8,663 nucleotides of DNA from Micrococcales bacterium (GCA_030537915.1 JAUNUZ010000078.1:1-8663), one strand, 5' to 3'; numbered from the stretch's first letter, positions 1 through 6,005 are shown. Notes: generated by a model not told the origin, from the letters alone. Numbers and translations are program-made.

Positions 1-246
1 CCAGCCGACCGGCACCCCGTCGAGATAGGTGACGACCCCCGGCGGCACCGCGCGCTCGCTGAGCCGGCGCATCGCCTCCTCCCGGGAGGAGGCGAGCCCC
101 TCGATGTCCCTGATTCGCAGCCGGTGCGAGAGACACCAGCAATGCGTCGCACGCCGGTTCGGGTTGATGACGTCGGCGAAGTCCTCGAACCGGTCCGGGG
201 TCACCGGGTGGGTCGCCCAACCCCTGTCATTCACCACCGCGCTCAT
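1..246 (-). CDS. GNAT-family N-acetyltransferase, N-terminal part (cut by window edge)
   Basis: The frame opens at the ATG at 246 and runs off the left edge, giving 82 residues. Visible are an HCWC cluster at residues 35-38, a basic/acidic helix (about 50-66) and the end of the fragment, GVVTYLDGVPVGW, which fits beta-strands 2-3 of GNAT acetyltransferases that carry a Cys-Trp-Cys motif near the N-terminus and a 'YxDGxPVGW' strand. Such proteins transfer an acetyl group from acetyl-CoA to an unidentified amine in the cytoplasm. The acetyl-CoA-binding motif (RxxGxG/A) would lie beyond the edge, so function cannot be confirmed. No strong Shine-Dalgarno precedes the ATG; a possible -10 (TAGATT) lies 29-34 nt upstream. 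The nearest upstream gene, the TfoX-like protein, is on the same strand 106 nt away. Confidence 0.72.
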   Translation of the reverse strand, partial: MSAVVNDRGWATHPVTPDRFEDFADVINPNRRATHCWCLSHRLRIRDIEGLASSREEAMRRLSERAVPPGVVTYLDGVPVGW

Positions 247-274
247 AATCGCCAGGACACCACACGAACCGGAC

Positions 275-280
275 AATCTA
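275..280 (-). promoter_or_regulatory. Putative -10 hexamer for the GNAT gene
   Basis: TAGATT on the minus strand matches the actinobacterial TANNNT -10 and lies 29-34 nt before the ATG, implying a 5' leader of about 20 nt. I see no convincing -35. The rest of the 106-nt gap (247-352) shows nothing else. Confidence 0.35.
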
Positions 281-352
281 AGGCCTCTGCCGGGCCGTCT
301 TCTTCGGGCGTGGCCACCATTCGCGACCCTGCTGCCCGGATCGGCGGCGCCA

Positions 353-685
353 TCAGGAATCGAGCAGAGAGCGAACGTAGGCGGCGCCGCGCCCGACCAT
401 CTCGCGTAGCTCCCTGTCGCCGGCCACGACCTCGGGCTCTACGTGGAGCCAGCCGCGCATCTGACGTCCTCGCATCTCGACCAAGCGGACGCGCTCCCCG
501 TCCAGGAGCGCGTCCGCTTCCGAAGGATCTATGCGCACCATGAGAGTCCCCTCGCTGTTGGCCGCGACCGCCATGCGTCGGCTGAGCATGAAGCCCAGAC
601 CGCCGAACATCTCCTTCTCACTCAGGTCGGGCTCGCCGCCCAAGATCTCGCGGATACGGTCCGCCAGTTGCTCGTCGTAGGCCAT
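353..685 (-). CDS. TfoX/Sxy N-terminal-domain protein
   Basis: This 110-residue protein starts MAYDEQLADRIREIL and carries the TfoX N-terminal signature: a helix, EKEMFGGLGFML (residues 24-34), a short beta sheet with LMVRIDP (48-54), and a C-terminal part with MRGWLHV and a final helix (AAYVRSLLD). Only the N-terminal domain is present; the C-terminal domain of enterobacterial Sxy/TfoX is absent, as is usual for the short actinobacterial members. TfoX/Sxy is a competence co-activator in gamma-proteobacteria, but the role of single-domain versions is unknown, so no competence function should be assumed. I chose the ATG at 685 because family members begin with MAYDE-like sequence. An ATG at 748 in frame would add 21 poorly family-like residues. 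Shine-Dalgarno is weak in both cases. Confidence 0.85.
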   Translation of the reverse strand: MAYDEQLADRIREILGGEPDLSEKEMFGGLGFMLSRRMAVAANSEGTLMVRIDPSEADALLDGERVRLVEMRGRQMRGWLHVEPEVVAGDRELREMVGRGAAYVRSLLDS

Positions 686-724
686 GTCGACCAGTGTCGC
701 GCCGCGAACCCATGCAGGGGCCCC

Positions 725-764
725 GGCACGACACCCGGTCGTGGCCATCGCGACCTGTCGTGCC
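725..764. repeat. 9-bp inverted repeat upstream of the TfoX-like gene
   Basis: GGCACGACA at 725-733 is the exact reverse complement of TGTCGTGCC at 756-764 (22-nt spacer). A third copy of the CACGAC core lies inside, as GTCGTG at 738-743, so 727-732/738-743 can form a competing 6-bp hairpin with a 5-nt loop. The element lies 40-79 nt before the ATG at 685 and 50 bp after the lactonase stop. It could be an operator, a 5'-UTR hairpin or the terminator of the lactonase gene; no T-tract follows on the minus strand. Confidence 0.45.
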
Positions 765-813
765 TTCGTGCCCGGTCTGCGGGGGGCGTCGATCCGGTGG
801 GTTCCAGAAGCCG

Positions 814-1842
814 TCAGGAGACGATGCGCACCCAGTTCGCGGCGCGACCGATCGGGATCTGGTCCAGCTGCGCGAGGTGGCCGTCATCCTGCACGCGGGA
901 CAGCGCCGCCGACGTCGCCAACTCTCCGACCGCGACGACGTAGCTCCCGTCGGCGGTCACAGCGAACCCGCGCGGCTGCGGCTGCGTCGGCGCAAACGCC
1001 ACCGCCTGCCCCAGCCGGCCGTCGCGGATCGGCAGCGTCGCGATCGTGGAAGCGCTGCGCTCGGAGCAGAGTAGCCACGGCCCGGCCACGTGCAGGTCCG
1101 CGCCCCAGATGAGGTGTTCGGCGACCGGGTCAGCCCCGAAGCGGCTGGGCGAGAGCGATGCCGAGGGGTCGTAGGCAGGCACCGCCTCCTTGCGGACCAA
1201 ACCGCCGTCGTCTTCGATCTCGAATCGAAGGGCCTCCCCCGAGAATTCCGTCATCAGGTAGGCGTTGCGCCCGTCGATCACCAGATGACGCGGGCCGCTC
1301 CCGGCCGGCGCGGCGACCGTGGGCGGTTCCAGCGGTTGTAGTCTCCCGTCGGCCTCCACAGAGAATTGTGCGACCAGATCCTCACCGAGTGACACGACGT
1401 AGGCGTGACCGGCGTGGGCGAGGATGCAGTGCGCGTTCGCGAAGCTGACCCGGGCCACCGGGTCGCCGAGATGCCCCACCCCGCGCGGGTTCCCGCCATC
1501 GACCGGCCACGTCGATGCGAACCCGCCACCGTAGGACGCACCGAGCAGGACCGAACCGCCGCGACCCAGGCAGAGGTAGCTGAGCGAGGAGTCGACCGCC
1601 CGTCGGGACAGTTCGGTGAGCTGCCCGTCGCCACGGTCGAGGCGCATCGTGGCGATCCCGGCCGGGTCGCCCTTGAAGGCCGCATAGACCAGATCGCGCT
1701 GGGCGTCGATCGCGAAGGTGCCGACGCCCGGCCCGACGTCGGACGTCGCGAGCAGCTCCAGGCGGGGAGCTGGTTCCCGGTGTAGCCGCAGCGTCGAGAT
1801 GGTGCCGTCGCCCGCGTTGGCGATGAGGACGAGTTCGCTCAT
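814..1842 (-). CDS. Lactonase family beta-propeller protein (6-phosphogluconolactonase type)
   Basis: At 342 residues this has the usual length of the seven-bladed beta-propeller lactonase family (YbhE/Pgl type). Repeated blade-like units are visible, such as 'LVLIANAGDGTISTLRL' at the N-terminus and strands followed by DG turns. Conserved family segments include YGGG (104-107), an Asn-Ala-His near 138, GSGPRHLVID (181-190), SERS (260-263), QPRGFAV (289-295) and the closing ANWVRIV. The E. coli relative hydrolyses 6-phosphogluconolactone in the pentose phosphate pathway; related enzymes cleave other lactones, so the exact substrate is open. There is no signal peptide, suggesting a cytoplasmic enzyme. 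The ATG at 1842 is supported by a leaderless-type promoter (TAGGCT, 7 nt upstream). The serine hydrolase gene ends 96 nt upstream on the same strand; the two appear to have separate promoters. Confidence 0.88.
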   Translation of the reverse strand: MSELVLIANAGDGTISTLRLHREPAPRLELLATSDVGPGVGTFAIDAQRDLVYAAFKGDPAGIATMRLDRGDGQLTELSRRAVDSSLSYLCLGRGGSVLLGASYGGGFASTWPVDGGNPRGVGHLGDPVARVSFANAHCILAHAGHAYVVSLGEDLVAQFSVEADGRLQPLEPPTVAAPAGSGPRHLVIDGRNAYLMTEFSGEALRFEIEDDGGLVRKEAVPAYDPSASLSPSRFGADPVAEHLIWGADLHVAGPWLLCSERSASTIATLPIRDGRLGQAVAFAPTQPQPRGFAVTADGSYVVAVGELATSAALSRVQDDGHLAQLDQIPIGRAANWVRIVS

Positions 1843-1849
1843 GCGGGCC

Positions 1850-1855
1850 AGCCTA
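1850..1855 (-). promoter_or_regulatory. Leaderless-type -10 for the lactonase gene
   Basis: TAGGCT on the minus strand lies exactly 7 nt before the ATG at 1842, with no Shine-Dalgarno between. This is the TANNNT-to-start spacing of actinobacterial leaderless transcripts. The rest of the gap up to 1938 holds short CTGCC-rich repeats (about 1887-1912) and nothing else I can name. Confidence 0.5.
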
Positions 1856-1938
1856 GGCAGCCGCGCCGACTAGCACGGGGCCGCCAGCCCTGCCAGAGCC
1901 TGCCCTGCCCTGTCCAGCGCCGCATCCACCGATGACGC

Positions 1939-3405
1939 TCAGGTCAGGGAGTGTGCGGCGGGGTCGGAGCCGTGCAGCGGCGGCTCGTTCCATCGCACGG
2001 TGAACGTGCCGGCCCCCCGGTCCGCCATGAGAACGAGGTGGTGGGGCGTCTCGATCATTCGCAGGTGCGCCTCGAAGTCACCGTCTGCCAGGCAGCCGCC
2101 GGCGCAGACGAACGGCACGCCTGCGACCGGCCACGCCCCCTCCAGCCACTGGCCGCGTCCGATCGGCAACTCGCCCACGACGTCGCCGATCGTCAGCCGT
2201 GCATCCCAACCGGTGTCCCTGGGGGTCAGCTCGACTCGAGTCAGGGCGGGTGCGGCGCCGTGTCCCACCTCGCCAGGCTCGCGCTCGAAGGCACCGGCGA
2301 CCCCGGCCCCCGTGTCCCTGGGGAGCGGAACGGCCAGGACGCTGAGCCGCTCGACGAACTCGGCATCGGCCGCTGCCTCGACACCACCCTCACCGCGGAC
2401 CGCCGGCAGCAGGTGCCGGTAGGCGAGTTCCAGCTGCAGGCCCATCTGGCTCGTGCAGGCGGTCGTCGCGACGACGACGTCCTCCTGCGGCCACACGAGG
2501 CAGAACTGACCGTAGGCGCCATCGCCGCGCACGCCGTGCTGGCTGATCCAGAACTGGAAGCCGTACCCGAGCCGCCAGTCGGGTGTCCCGCCCAGCTCCG
2601 GGTCTGCGGTGAACTCGGGTGGATCGTTGCGCTGCTGCAACCGGATGGCTTGCGCGATCCATTCGGCGGGAACAAGCTGTGCGCCCTCCCAGCGACCGCC
2701 CTGCAGGAGGAGCTGCCCCAGCTTGGCGACGGCTTCCGTGTGGGTGTGCAGGCCGGAGTACCCGAAGTCGTGGCCGTTGACGCCGAGCCACGCCGGCTCG
2801 GGGATGCTCAGAGGTTCGAAGAGCCGCGGCCGCAGGTAGTCGAGCAATCGGGTGCCCGCGTGGCGCTCGACGATGCGGGCGACGGTGTGCGTGGCGAGCT
2901 GGTTGTAGGCGAAAAGGGTGCCGGGTTCGCGCTCGGGTGCGATCGTGAAGAACGCGCGCACCAGGTCGAGTCCGGTGTTCTGTCCGGCGCCACCCGGCGC
3001 GGCCGCAGCGATAGCGCGACGCCAGCCCAGATCGATGGTGTCGTGCTCGTGCCCGGTCGCCATGCTCAGCGCGTGCCGCACCCGCAGGCGGCGGAAACGC
3101 TCGTCGACGTCCTCGGGCAGGAGATCACCGAGCAGCTCGGCGACCGAGTCCTCGAGATCGAAGGCACCCTCGCCCCAAGCGATCCCGGCCGCCATCGACG
3201 TGAAGGACTTCGAGAGGGAGTAGACGAGGTGGCGTCGCTCGGGCGAGTACGGCGCCCACCACCCCTGCGCCACGACCTCCCCGTGCCGCAGGACCATGAG
3301 GCTATGCATCTCGATGCCGGCGCGCTCGAGAGCATCGAGGTAGTCACCGATCCCCCGGGCGGACACGCCCTGAGCGCTGGGGCTGCTGCGAGCTAAGGAT
3401 TTCAC
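1939..3405 (-). CDS. Serine hydrolase, class C beta-lactamase/esterase fold
   Basis: This 488-residue protein belongs to the beta-lactamase class C/penicillin-binding family (PF00144 type). The nucleophile motif SxxK is S63-L-S-K66 in a YSLSKSFTS context. The second motif is Y167-N-Q instead of the usual Y-x-N. The third-motif region reads HGVRGDGAYG (290-299), resembling the HxG variants of esterase-like members. The N-terminal catalytic domain spans about 15-335; residues about 360-475 form a beta-rich C-terminal domain as in many actinobacterial 'serine hydrolase' proteins. No signal peptide is visible, so it is likely a cytoplasmic esterase or peptidase rather than an antibiotic-resistance enzyme; the substrate is unknown. 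The start is the GTG at 3405, supported by TACGAT 6 nt upstream (leaderless layout). It is divergent from the DUF3099 gene. Confidence 0.86.
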   Translation of the reverse strand: MKSLARSSPSAQGVSARGIGDYLDALERAGIEMHSLMVLRHGEVVAQGWWAPYSPERRHLVYSLSKSFTSMAAGIAWGEGAFDLEDSVAELLGDLLPEDVDERFRRLRVRHALSMATGHEHDTIDLGWRRAIAAAAPGGAGQNTGLDLVRAFFTIAPEREPGTLFAYNQLATHTVARIVERHAGTRLLDYLRPRLFEPLSIPEPAWLGVNGHDFGYSGLHTHTEAVAKLGQLLLQGGRWEGAQLVPAEWIAQAIRLQQRNDPPEFTADPELGGTPDWRLGYGFQFWISQHGVRGDGAYGQFCLVWPQEDVVVATTACTSQMGLQLELAYRHLLPAVRGEGGVEAAADAEFVERLSVLAVPLPRDTGAGVAGAFEREPGEVGHGAAPALTRVELTPRDTGWDARLTIGDVVGELPIGRGQWLEGAWPVAGVPFVCAGGCLADGDFEAHLRMIETPHHLVLMADRGAGTFTVRWNEPPLHGSDPAAHSLT

Positions 3406-3411
3406 CCGTCG

Positions 3412-3417
3412 ATCGTA
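3412..3417 (-). promoter_or_regulatory. Leaderless-type -10 for the serine hydrolase gene
   Basis: TACGAT on the minus strand sits 6 nt before the GTG at 3405, with no useful Shine-Dalgarno. Same layout as at 1850, 3486 and 3853. I see no clear -35. Confidence 0.48.
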
Positions 3418-3448
3418 GTTCTGCCTGTCCTGGCGGGAGCGCGCGCTT

Positions 3449-3479
3449 ATCGATCCCTAGCTCCACCCCTCGGATCGAT
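3449..3479. promoter_or_regulatory. Dyad in the divergent promoter region, possible operator
   Basis: ATCGATCC (3449-3456) and GGATCGAT (3472-3479) form a perfect 8-bp inverted repeat with a 15-nt spacer. It lies between the two divergent -10 elements (3412-3417 minus, 3486-3491 plus). The right arm ends 6 bp before the plus-strand -10, so a bound protein would overlap the -35 region of the DUF3099 gene. Confidence 0.4.
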
Positions 3480-3485
3480 TCCACT

Positions 3486-3491
3486 TAGCCT
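3486..3491 (+). promoter_or_regulatory. Leaderless-type -10 for the DUF3099 gene
   Basis: TAGCCT lies 6 nt before the ATG at 3498 (spacer GGCCGA) and there is no Shine-Dalgarno, so the transcript probably begins at or next to the start codon. Confidence 0.52.
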
Positions 3492-3497
3492 GGCCGA

Positions 3498-3830
3498 ATG
3501 CGAAGCCCATTGAGCCGCACCCCGCCGCCACGTCCAGTCCAATCCGTCTCAACCGCTCCCCTGAGCCGACGCGTCGATCGCGACACCCGCCTGCGCAACT
3601 ACCTGATCTCGATGGGGATCCGTACGGCGTGCTTCGCCGTCGCAGGCCTCTTCGCGATCTCGACCCAGTGGACCGCCGTGGCGTGGGTGTGCGTGGCTGC
3701 CGCAGTATTACTGCCCTACCCCGCGGTCGTCTTCGCCAACGTCACCGACCGGCGGGTCCAGCACATGGATCTCGTGACACCCACCCGGGCCATCGGGCCC
3801 TCGCAAGCAAGCACCCGCCAGCTACTCTGA
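3498..3830 (+). CDS. DUF3099 family membrane protein
   Basis: This 110-residue protein has a Pro/Arg-rich cytoplasmic N-terminus (1-30), then RLRNYLISMGIRTACFAVAG, the hallmark start of DUF3099 proteins (PF11298 type). Two membrane segments follow, about residues 40-56 and 59-80, separated by a short turn containing QW. After PYPAVVFANVTDRR the C-terminus is polar. The family is widespread in Actinobacteria and has no known function. The start is fixed by the leaderless promoter 6 nt upstream. The next gene on the same strand has its own promoter-like hexamer starting 23 nt after this stop. Confidence 0.85.
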   Translation: MRSPLSRTPPPRPVQSVSTAPLSRRVDRDTRLRNYLISMGIRTACFAVAGLFAISTQWTAVAWVCVAAAVLLPYPAVVFANVTDRRVQHMDLVTPTRAIGPSQASTRQLL

Positions 3831-3852
3831 CGGCGGCGGGCTCTGCGCGTCT

Positions 3853-3858
3853 TAGCTT
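3853..3858 (+). promoter_or_regulatory. Leaderless-type -10 ahead of an out-of-frame ATG (MerR gene)
   Basis: TAGCTT lies 6 nt (CCGCAG) before the ATG at 3865, the same geometry as at the DUF3099 gene. That ATG, however, is in a different frame from the MerR coding sequence, so the hexamer either starts a leader transcript or exposes a frame problem. Confidence 0.45.
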
Positions 3859-3864
3859 CCGCAG

Positions 3865-3990
3865 ATGCGCACCACCCGCCCCGGCGCCAGGAGGACCCGC
3901 CATCGCGCAGAGCCAGCAGACCCAGAGTGCCCCGGCCCAGAGCCAGCAACGGTCGGGGGAGGAGTCCTTGCGCGCCCGCCGCCCCCGTGA
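3865..3990 (+). other. Short leaderless-type ORF overlapping the MerR start
   Basis: From the ATG at 3865 a 41-codon frame runs to the TGA at 3988-3990, encoding an Arg/Pro-rich peptide starting MRTTRPGARRTRHR. It ends 23 nt inside the MerR frame if that starts at TTG 3968. Its first twelve codons all end in G or C, but third positions then become A-rich from about 3899 on, while the MerR frame becomes G/C-rich at third positions from about 3902. It may be a true upstream peptide, or the real N-terminus of the MerR protein separated by a one-base shift. Confidence 0.3.
3955..3964 (+). promoter_or_regulatory. Shine-Dalgarno deciding the TTG start of the MerR gene
   Basis: GGGGGAGGAG ends 3 nt before TTG 3968; its GGAGG core is 5 nt away. 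A second, equally good site, AGGAGG at 3889-3894, stands 7 nt before an in-frame ATC (3902), which is not a usual start codon. Confidence 0.45.
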
Positions 3991-4882
3991 CTACCTGCGG
4001 CTGAGCGAGCTGGCCGAGGCCACCGGCCTGCGCATCACGACACTGCGACGCTGGGAGCAGCGCTACGGCTTCCCGGACGGGGCGCGCAGCGCCGGGGGCC
4101 GCCACCAGTACTCCGAGCACGACGTCGAGCGTGTCCGGCTGCTCGGGCAGCTGCGCGAGTCCGGCATGTCGATGCGCGACGCTGTCGCGGCGCTGGCGCC
4201 GCAGCGATGGCTGGACACCCAGGCGCAGTGGAAGCGCTATGGCGCTCCGTCCCCGGGTGATCCTGTCTTGGCCACGCTGCGCGCCGACGTCGAGGACGCC
4301 CTCACCGTGCTCGACGAGCCGCGCCTGTGGCGGCTTCTCGAGGACGCCCGGACGCAGCTTCGAGACGAGGAGCTCATCCTGGGCGTCATCATCCCGGTGA
4401 TCCGCACGACCGACGACCCGGACGACCCGCGCCATCCCGAGCGGATCCAGGCCTACCTCTTCGCCAGGGTCGCCATGGGGGTCCTGTCCGCGATGGCCCG
4501 CCCCTATCGCAACGCCGGTGCGCCGACGGTGTGGCTGGCCAATCCCGAGGGCGAGGCCCACGAGGTGGGCACGATGTCGGCGATGGTCCTGCTCGCCGGG
4601 CAGGGCCTGGACGTGCGCTACTTCGGTGCCAACGTGCCGCTGGTGACCCTCCTGGACAATGCGCGGCTCCAGCGGCCCGACGCCCTGGTCCTGGGCGTCC
4701 ACCGCTCTTCGGTGATCGGGGGCCAAATCGGCGCCCTACAACGACTCACAGAAGTGACGCGCGTCTTCGTCGGCGGACGCGGGTCCTGGCGCGCGCAGAC
4801 CGACGGCTCCACGGTGCGCGCCCTCTCCGGGGACCTCCTCGACAGCGTCGCGATCATTGCAGAGGCGCTGGGTCGACCCTGA
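3968..4882 (+). CDS. MerR-family regulator with cobalamin-binding-like domain (CarH/LitR-like)
   Basis: From the TTG at 3968 the protein has 304 residues. Residues 9-62 are a MerR winged helix (YLRLSELAEATGLRITTLRRWEQRYGF, then GGRHQYSEHDVERVRLL). Residues about 98-180 are helical and 185-303 form a Rossmann-like B12-binding-type domain with E196-A-H198-E-V-G201 (ExHxxG lower-ligand signature), S247-S248 and G269-G270. This is the order of CarH/LitR photoreceptor repressors, which bind adenosylcobalamin and control carotenoid or photolyase genes. The W-x9-EH motif that covers the upper ligand in CarH is missing: the region 138-165 has no Trp and no Glu-His pair. Light sensing is therefore doubtful. 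Start choice is uncertain: TTG 3968 is the only conventional in-frame start with a Shine-Dalgarno that does not overlap the DUF3099 gene, but the Gln-rich stretch from 3902 also looks coding. Confidence 0.82.
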   Translation: MRARRPRDYLRLSELAEATGLRITTLRRWEQRYGFPDGARSAGGRHQYSEHDVERVRLLGQLRESGMSMRDAVAALAPQRWLDTQAQWKRYGAPSPGDPVLATLRADVEDALTVLDEPRLWRLLEDARTQLRDEELILGVIIPVIRTTDDPDDPRHPERIQAYLFARVAMGVLSAMARPYRNAGAPTVWLANPEGEAHEVGTMSAMVLLAGQGLDVRYFGANVPLVTLLDNARLQRPDALVLGVHRSSVIGGQIGALQRLTEVTRVFVGGRGSWRAQTDGSTVRALSGDLLDSVAIIAEALGRP

Positions 4883-4937
4883 CGGACCGTGTCCCCGGCC
4901 GTGACCTGGGCGAGGAGACGGGGCCGCCCGAACGCGA

Positions 4938-4943
4938 TAGGAT
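4938..4943 (+). promoter_or_regulatory. Putative -10 for the membrane-protein gene
   Basis: TAGGAT fits TANNNT. If used, transcription would begin near 4950 and leave a leader of about 130 nt before the ATG at 5079. I find no clear -35. Confidence 0.35.
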
Positions 4944-4949
4944 CAACCG

Positions 4950-5078
4950 CTTAGCCGCATCGCGAGACGGGGAGCCGGGCCGGAAGGCACCGCGCAGGCC
5001 GACGGGGATCGGCATCAGGCGCGGGAAATCAGTGGAGATGGCCCGCAGAACACTGCGAGACCACTACCACGGAGATCG
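4950..5078 (+). other. Possible structured 5' leader of the membrane-protein gene
   Basis: Two hairpins are directly visible. GCCGA (4998-5002) pairs with TCGGC (5009-5013) around a CGGGGA loop. AGTGG (5031-5035) pairs with CCACT (5061-5065), enclosing CGCAG (5044-5048)/CTGCG (5053-5057) with an AACA tetraloop. Upstream, 4970-4990 is rich in GGGGAGCCGGGCCGG and can pair in several ways. I compared it by eye with actinobacterial riboswitch classes and could not match any. Confidence 0.3.
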
Positions 5079-5082
5079 ATGA
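5038..5082 (+). CDS. Possible 14-residue upstream ORF, ATGA-coupled to the membrane-protein gene
   Basis: ATG at 5038 opens MARRTLRDHYHGDR, whose TGA (5080-5082) overlaps the next gene's ATG in an ATGA junction. No properly spaced Shine-Dalgarno precedes it (GTGGAG directly abuts the ATG). The ATG lies in the hairpin 5031-5065. This may be chance; it matters only because of the exact overlap. Confidence 0.2.
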   Translation: MARRTLRDHYHGDR

Positions 5083-6005
5083 ATCAGTCCACACGTAATC
5101 CGGACCGCGGCGCGGTCCACGAGCTAGACGGCCGGGAATCCACAGACCCGCTTCATCCGAGAGAGCCGCGGGAGTTCATCCAGCCGCGGGAGCCCAGGGC
5201 CGCTGGCCCGGCCGGTCAAGCTGGCGGGGCACCGAGCAAGGGTTTCTTCGGCCTGTCCGTCCCGCAACTCATCGGCGGTGCCTCGGCAGCCGTGAGCACG
5301 GCCGTGGTCGCCTCCTTCCTCGGCGTAGCCGGCACCCTCATCGGTGCCGCGCTCGGCTCGATCGTGTCGACGATCTCTGCGGCCGTCTACACGTCGATGG
5401 CTCGAGATGCACACAGTCGTGTGCGCATGGTGACCGTCCGACCCGGCCGCGACGCCCGCTCCGCCTCCGGCACACCGTCATCGCACAGCTCACCGCGGGC
5501 GTCCACCGCCGCCACGACCCACCCCGGGCCTCGGCACGCCTGGAACCTCGCGGTCATCCGCCGGGCGATCAAGCCGCGGGCGTTGCTCGCTGGGGCCGGC
5601 GTCATCTTCGTCATCGCAATCGGTGCCATCACCGCGCTGGAGGTCGGGCTCGGGCGGCCTGTGTCGGCGTCCGAACCCACCGGGTCGACGAGCCTGGGCC
5701 GGGTTGTCCAGGACGTCTCCGGGCAGTCCGCGCCGTCGACCCCGAGCGACGTCACACCGACGCCGAGCGACTCCGCCACCTCCGAGCCCACCCCCGGTCA
5801 GGATCCGTCCTCGATCGACGGTCGCAATCCCACGGCCAGCCCGACGGACGGCGCGACCGTGCAGCCTTCGGACGGCCAGACGCCGCAGGACGTGCCCAGC
5901 GCTGAGCCGACCCAGCAGCCCGAGCCGCAGCCCACTGCGGACGCTCCGGCGCCCGCACAGGACCGCGCACCGGCGCCCGTCCCCGGGCAGGGACCGACGA
6001 ACTGA
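5079..6005 (+). CDS. Multi-pass membrane protein with Pro/Thr/Ser/Gln-rich tail, unknown function
   Basis: This 308-residue protein is not assigned to a named family. Residues 1-55 are polar and disordered, with a repeated 'REPRE/REPRA' pattern near 28-41. Residues 58-105 are a Gly/Ala/Val-rich hydrophobic stretch (LIGGASAAVSTAVVASFLGV, then TLIGAALGSIVSTISAAVYT) that can form two helices. After a basic Ser-rich loop (110-165, RVRM, RPGRDAR) comes a third membrane helix (168-191, LLAGAGVIFVIAIGAITALEV). Residues 196-308 form a low-complexity tail dominated by P, T, S, Q and D. This resembles unassigned actinobacterial proteins with a GxxG-rich transmembrane pair. The positive-inside rule puts the loop inside and the tail outside, so the tail could cross the cell wall. 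ACGGAG (5069-5074) is a Shine-Dalgarno 4 nt before the ATG. Confidence 0.75.
   Translation: MNQSTRNPDRGAVHELDGRESTDPLHPREPREFIQPREPRAAGPAGQAGGAPSKGFFGLSVPQLIGGASAAVSTAVVASFLGVAGTLIGAALGSIVSTISAAVYTSMARDAHSRVRMVTVRPGRDARSASGTPSSHSSPRASTAATTHPGPRHAWNLAVIRRAIKPRALLAGAGVIFVIAIGAITALEVGLGRPVSASEPTGSTSLGRVVQDVSGQSAPSTPSDVTPTPSDSATSEPTPGQDPSSIDGRNPTASPTDGATVQPSDGQTPQDVPSAEPTQQPEPQPTADAPAPAQDRAPAPVPGQGPTN

Noticed and set aside
1951..3396. Long open frame on the plus strand opposite the serine hydrolase
   Set aside because: It is the antisense shadow of a gene with SxxK and family-wide similarity; its translation has no recognisable domain and high-GC DNA often opens such frames.
3716..4726. Long open frame on the minus strand opposite the MerR gene
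   Set aside because: It overlaps the DUF3099 and MerR genes, both clear by motif, and has a low-complexity His/Arg/Gly-rich translation typical of a shadow frame.
4945..5030. Resemblance to the c-di-AMP (ydaO) riboswitch: CGCTTAG followed by CGGGGAGCC
   Set aside because: The further conserved blocks of that class (GGGGTGAATC and the closing CAGCTAACCTCGTAGGCG-type segment) are absent. The similarity is limited to short GC-rich words.
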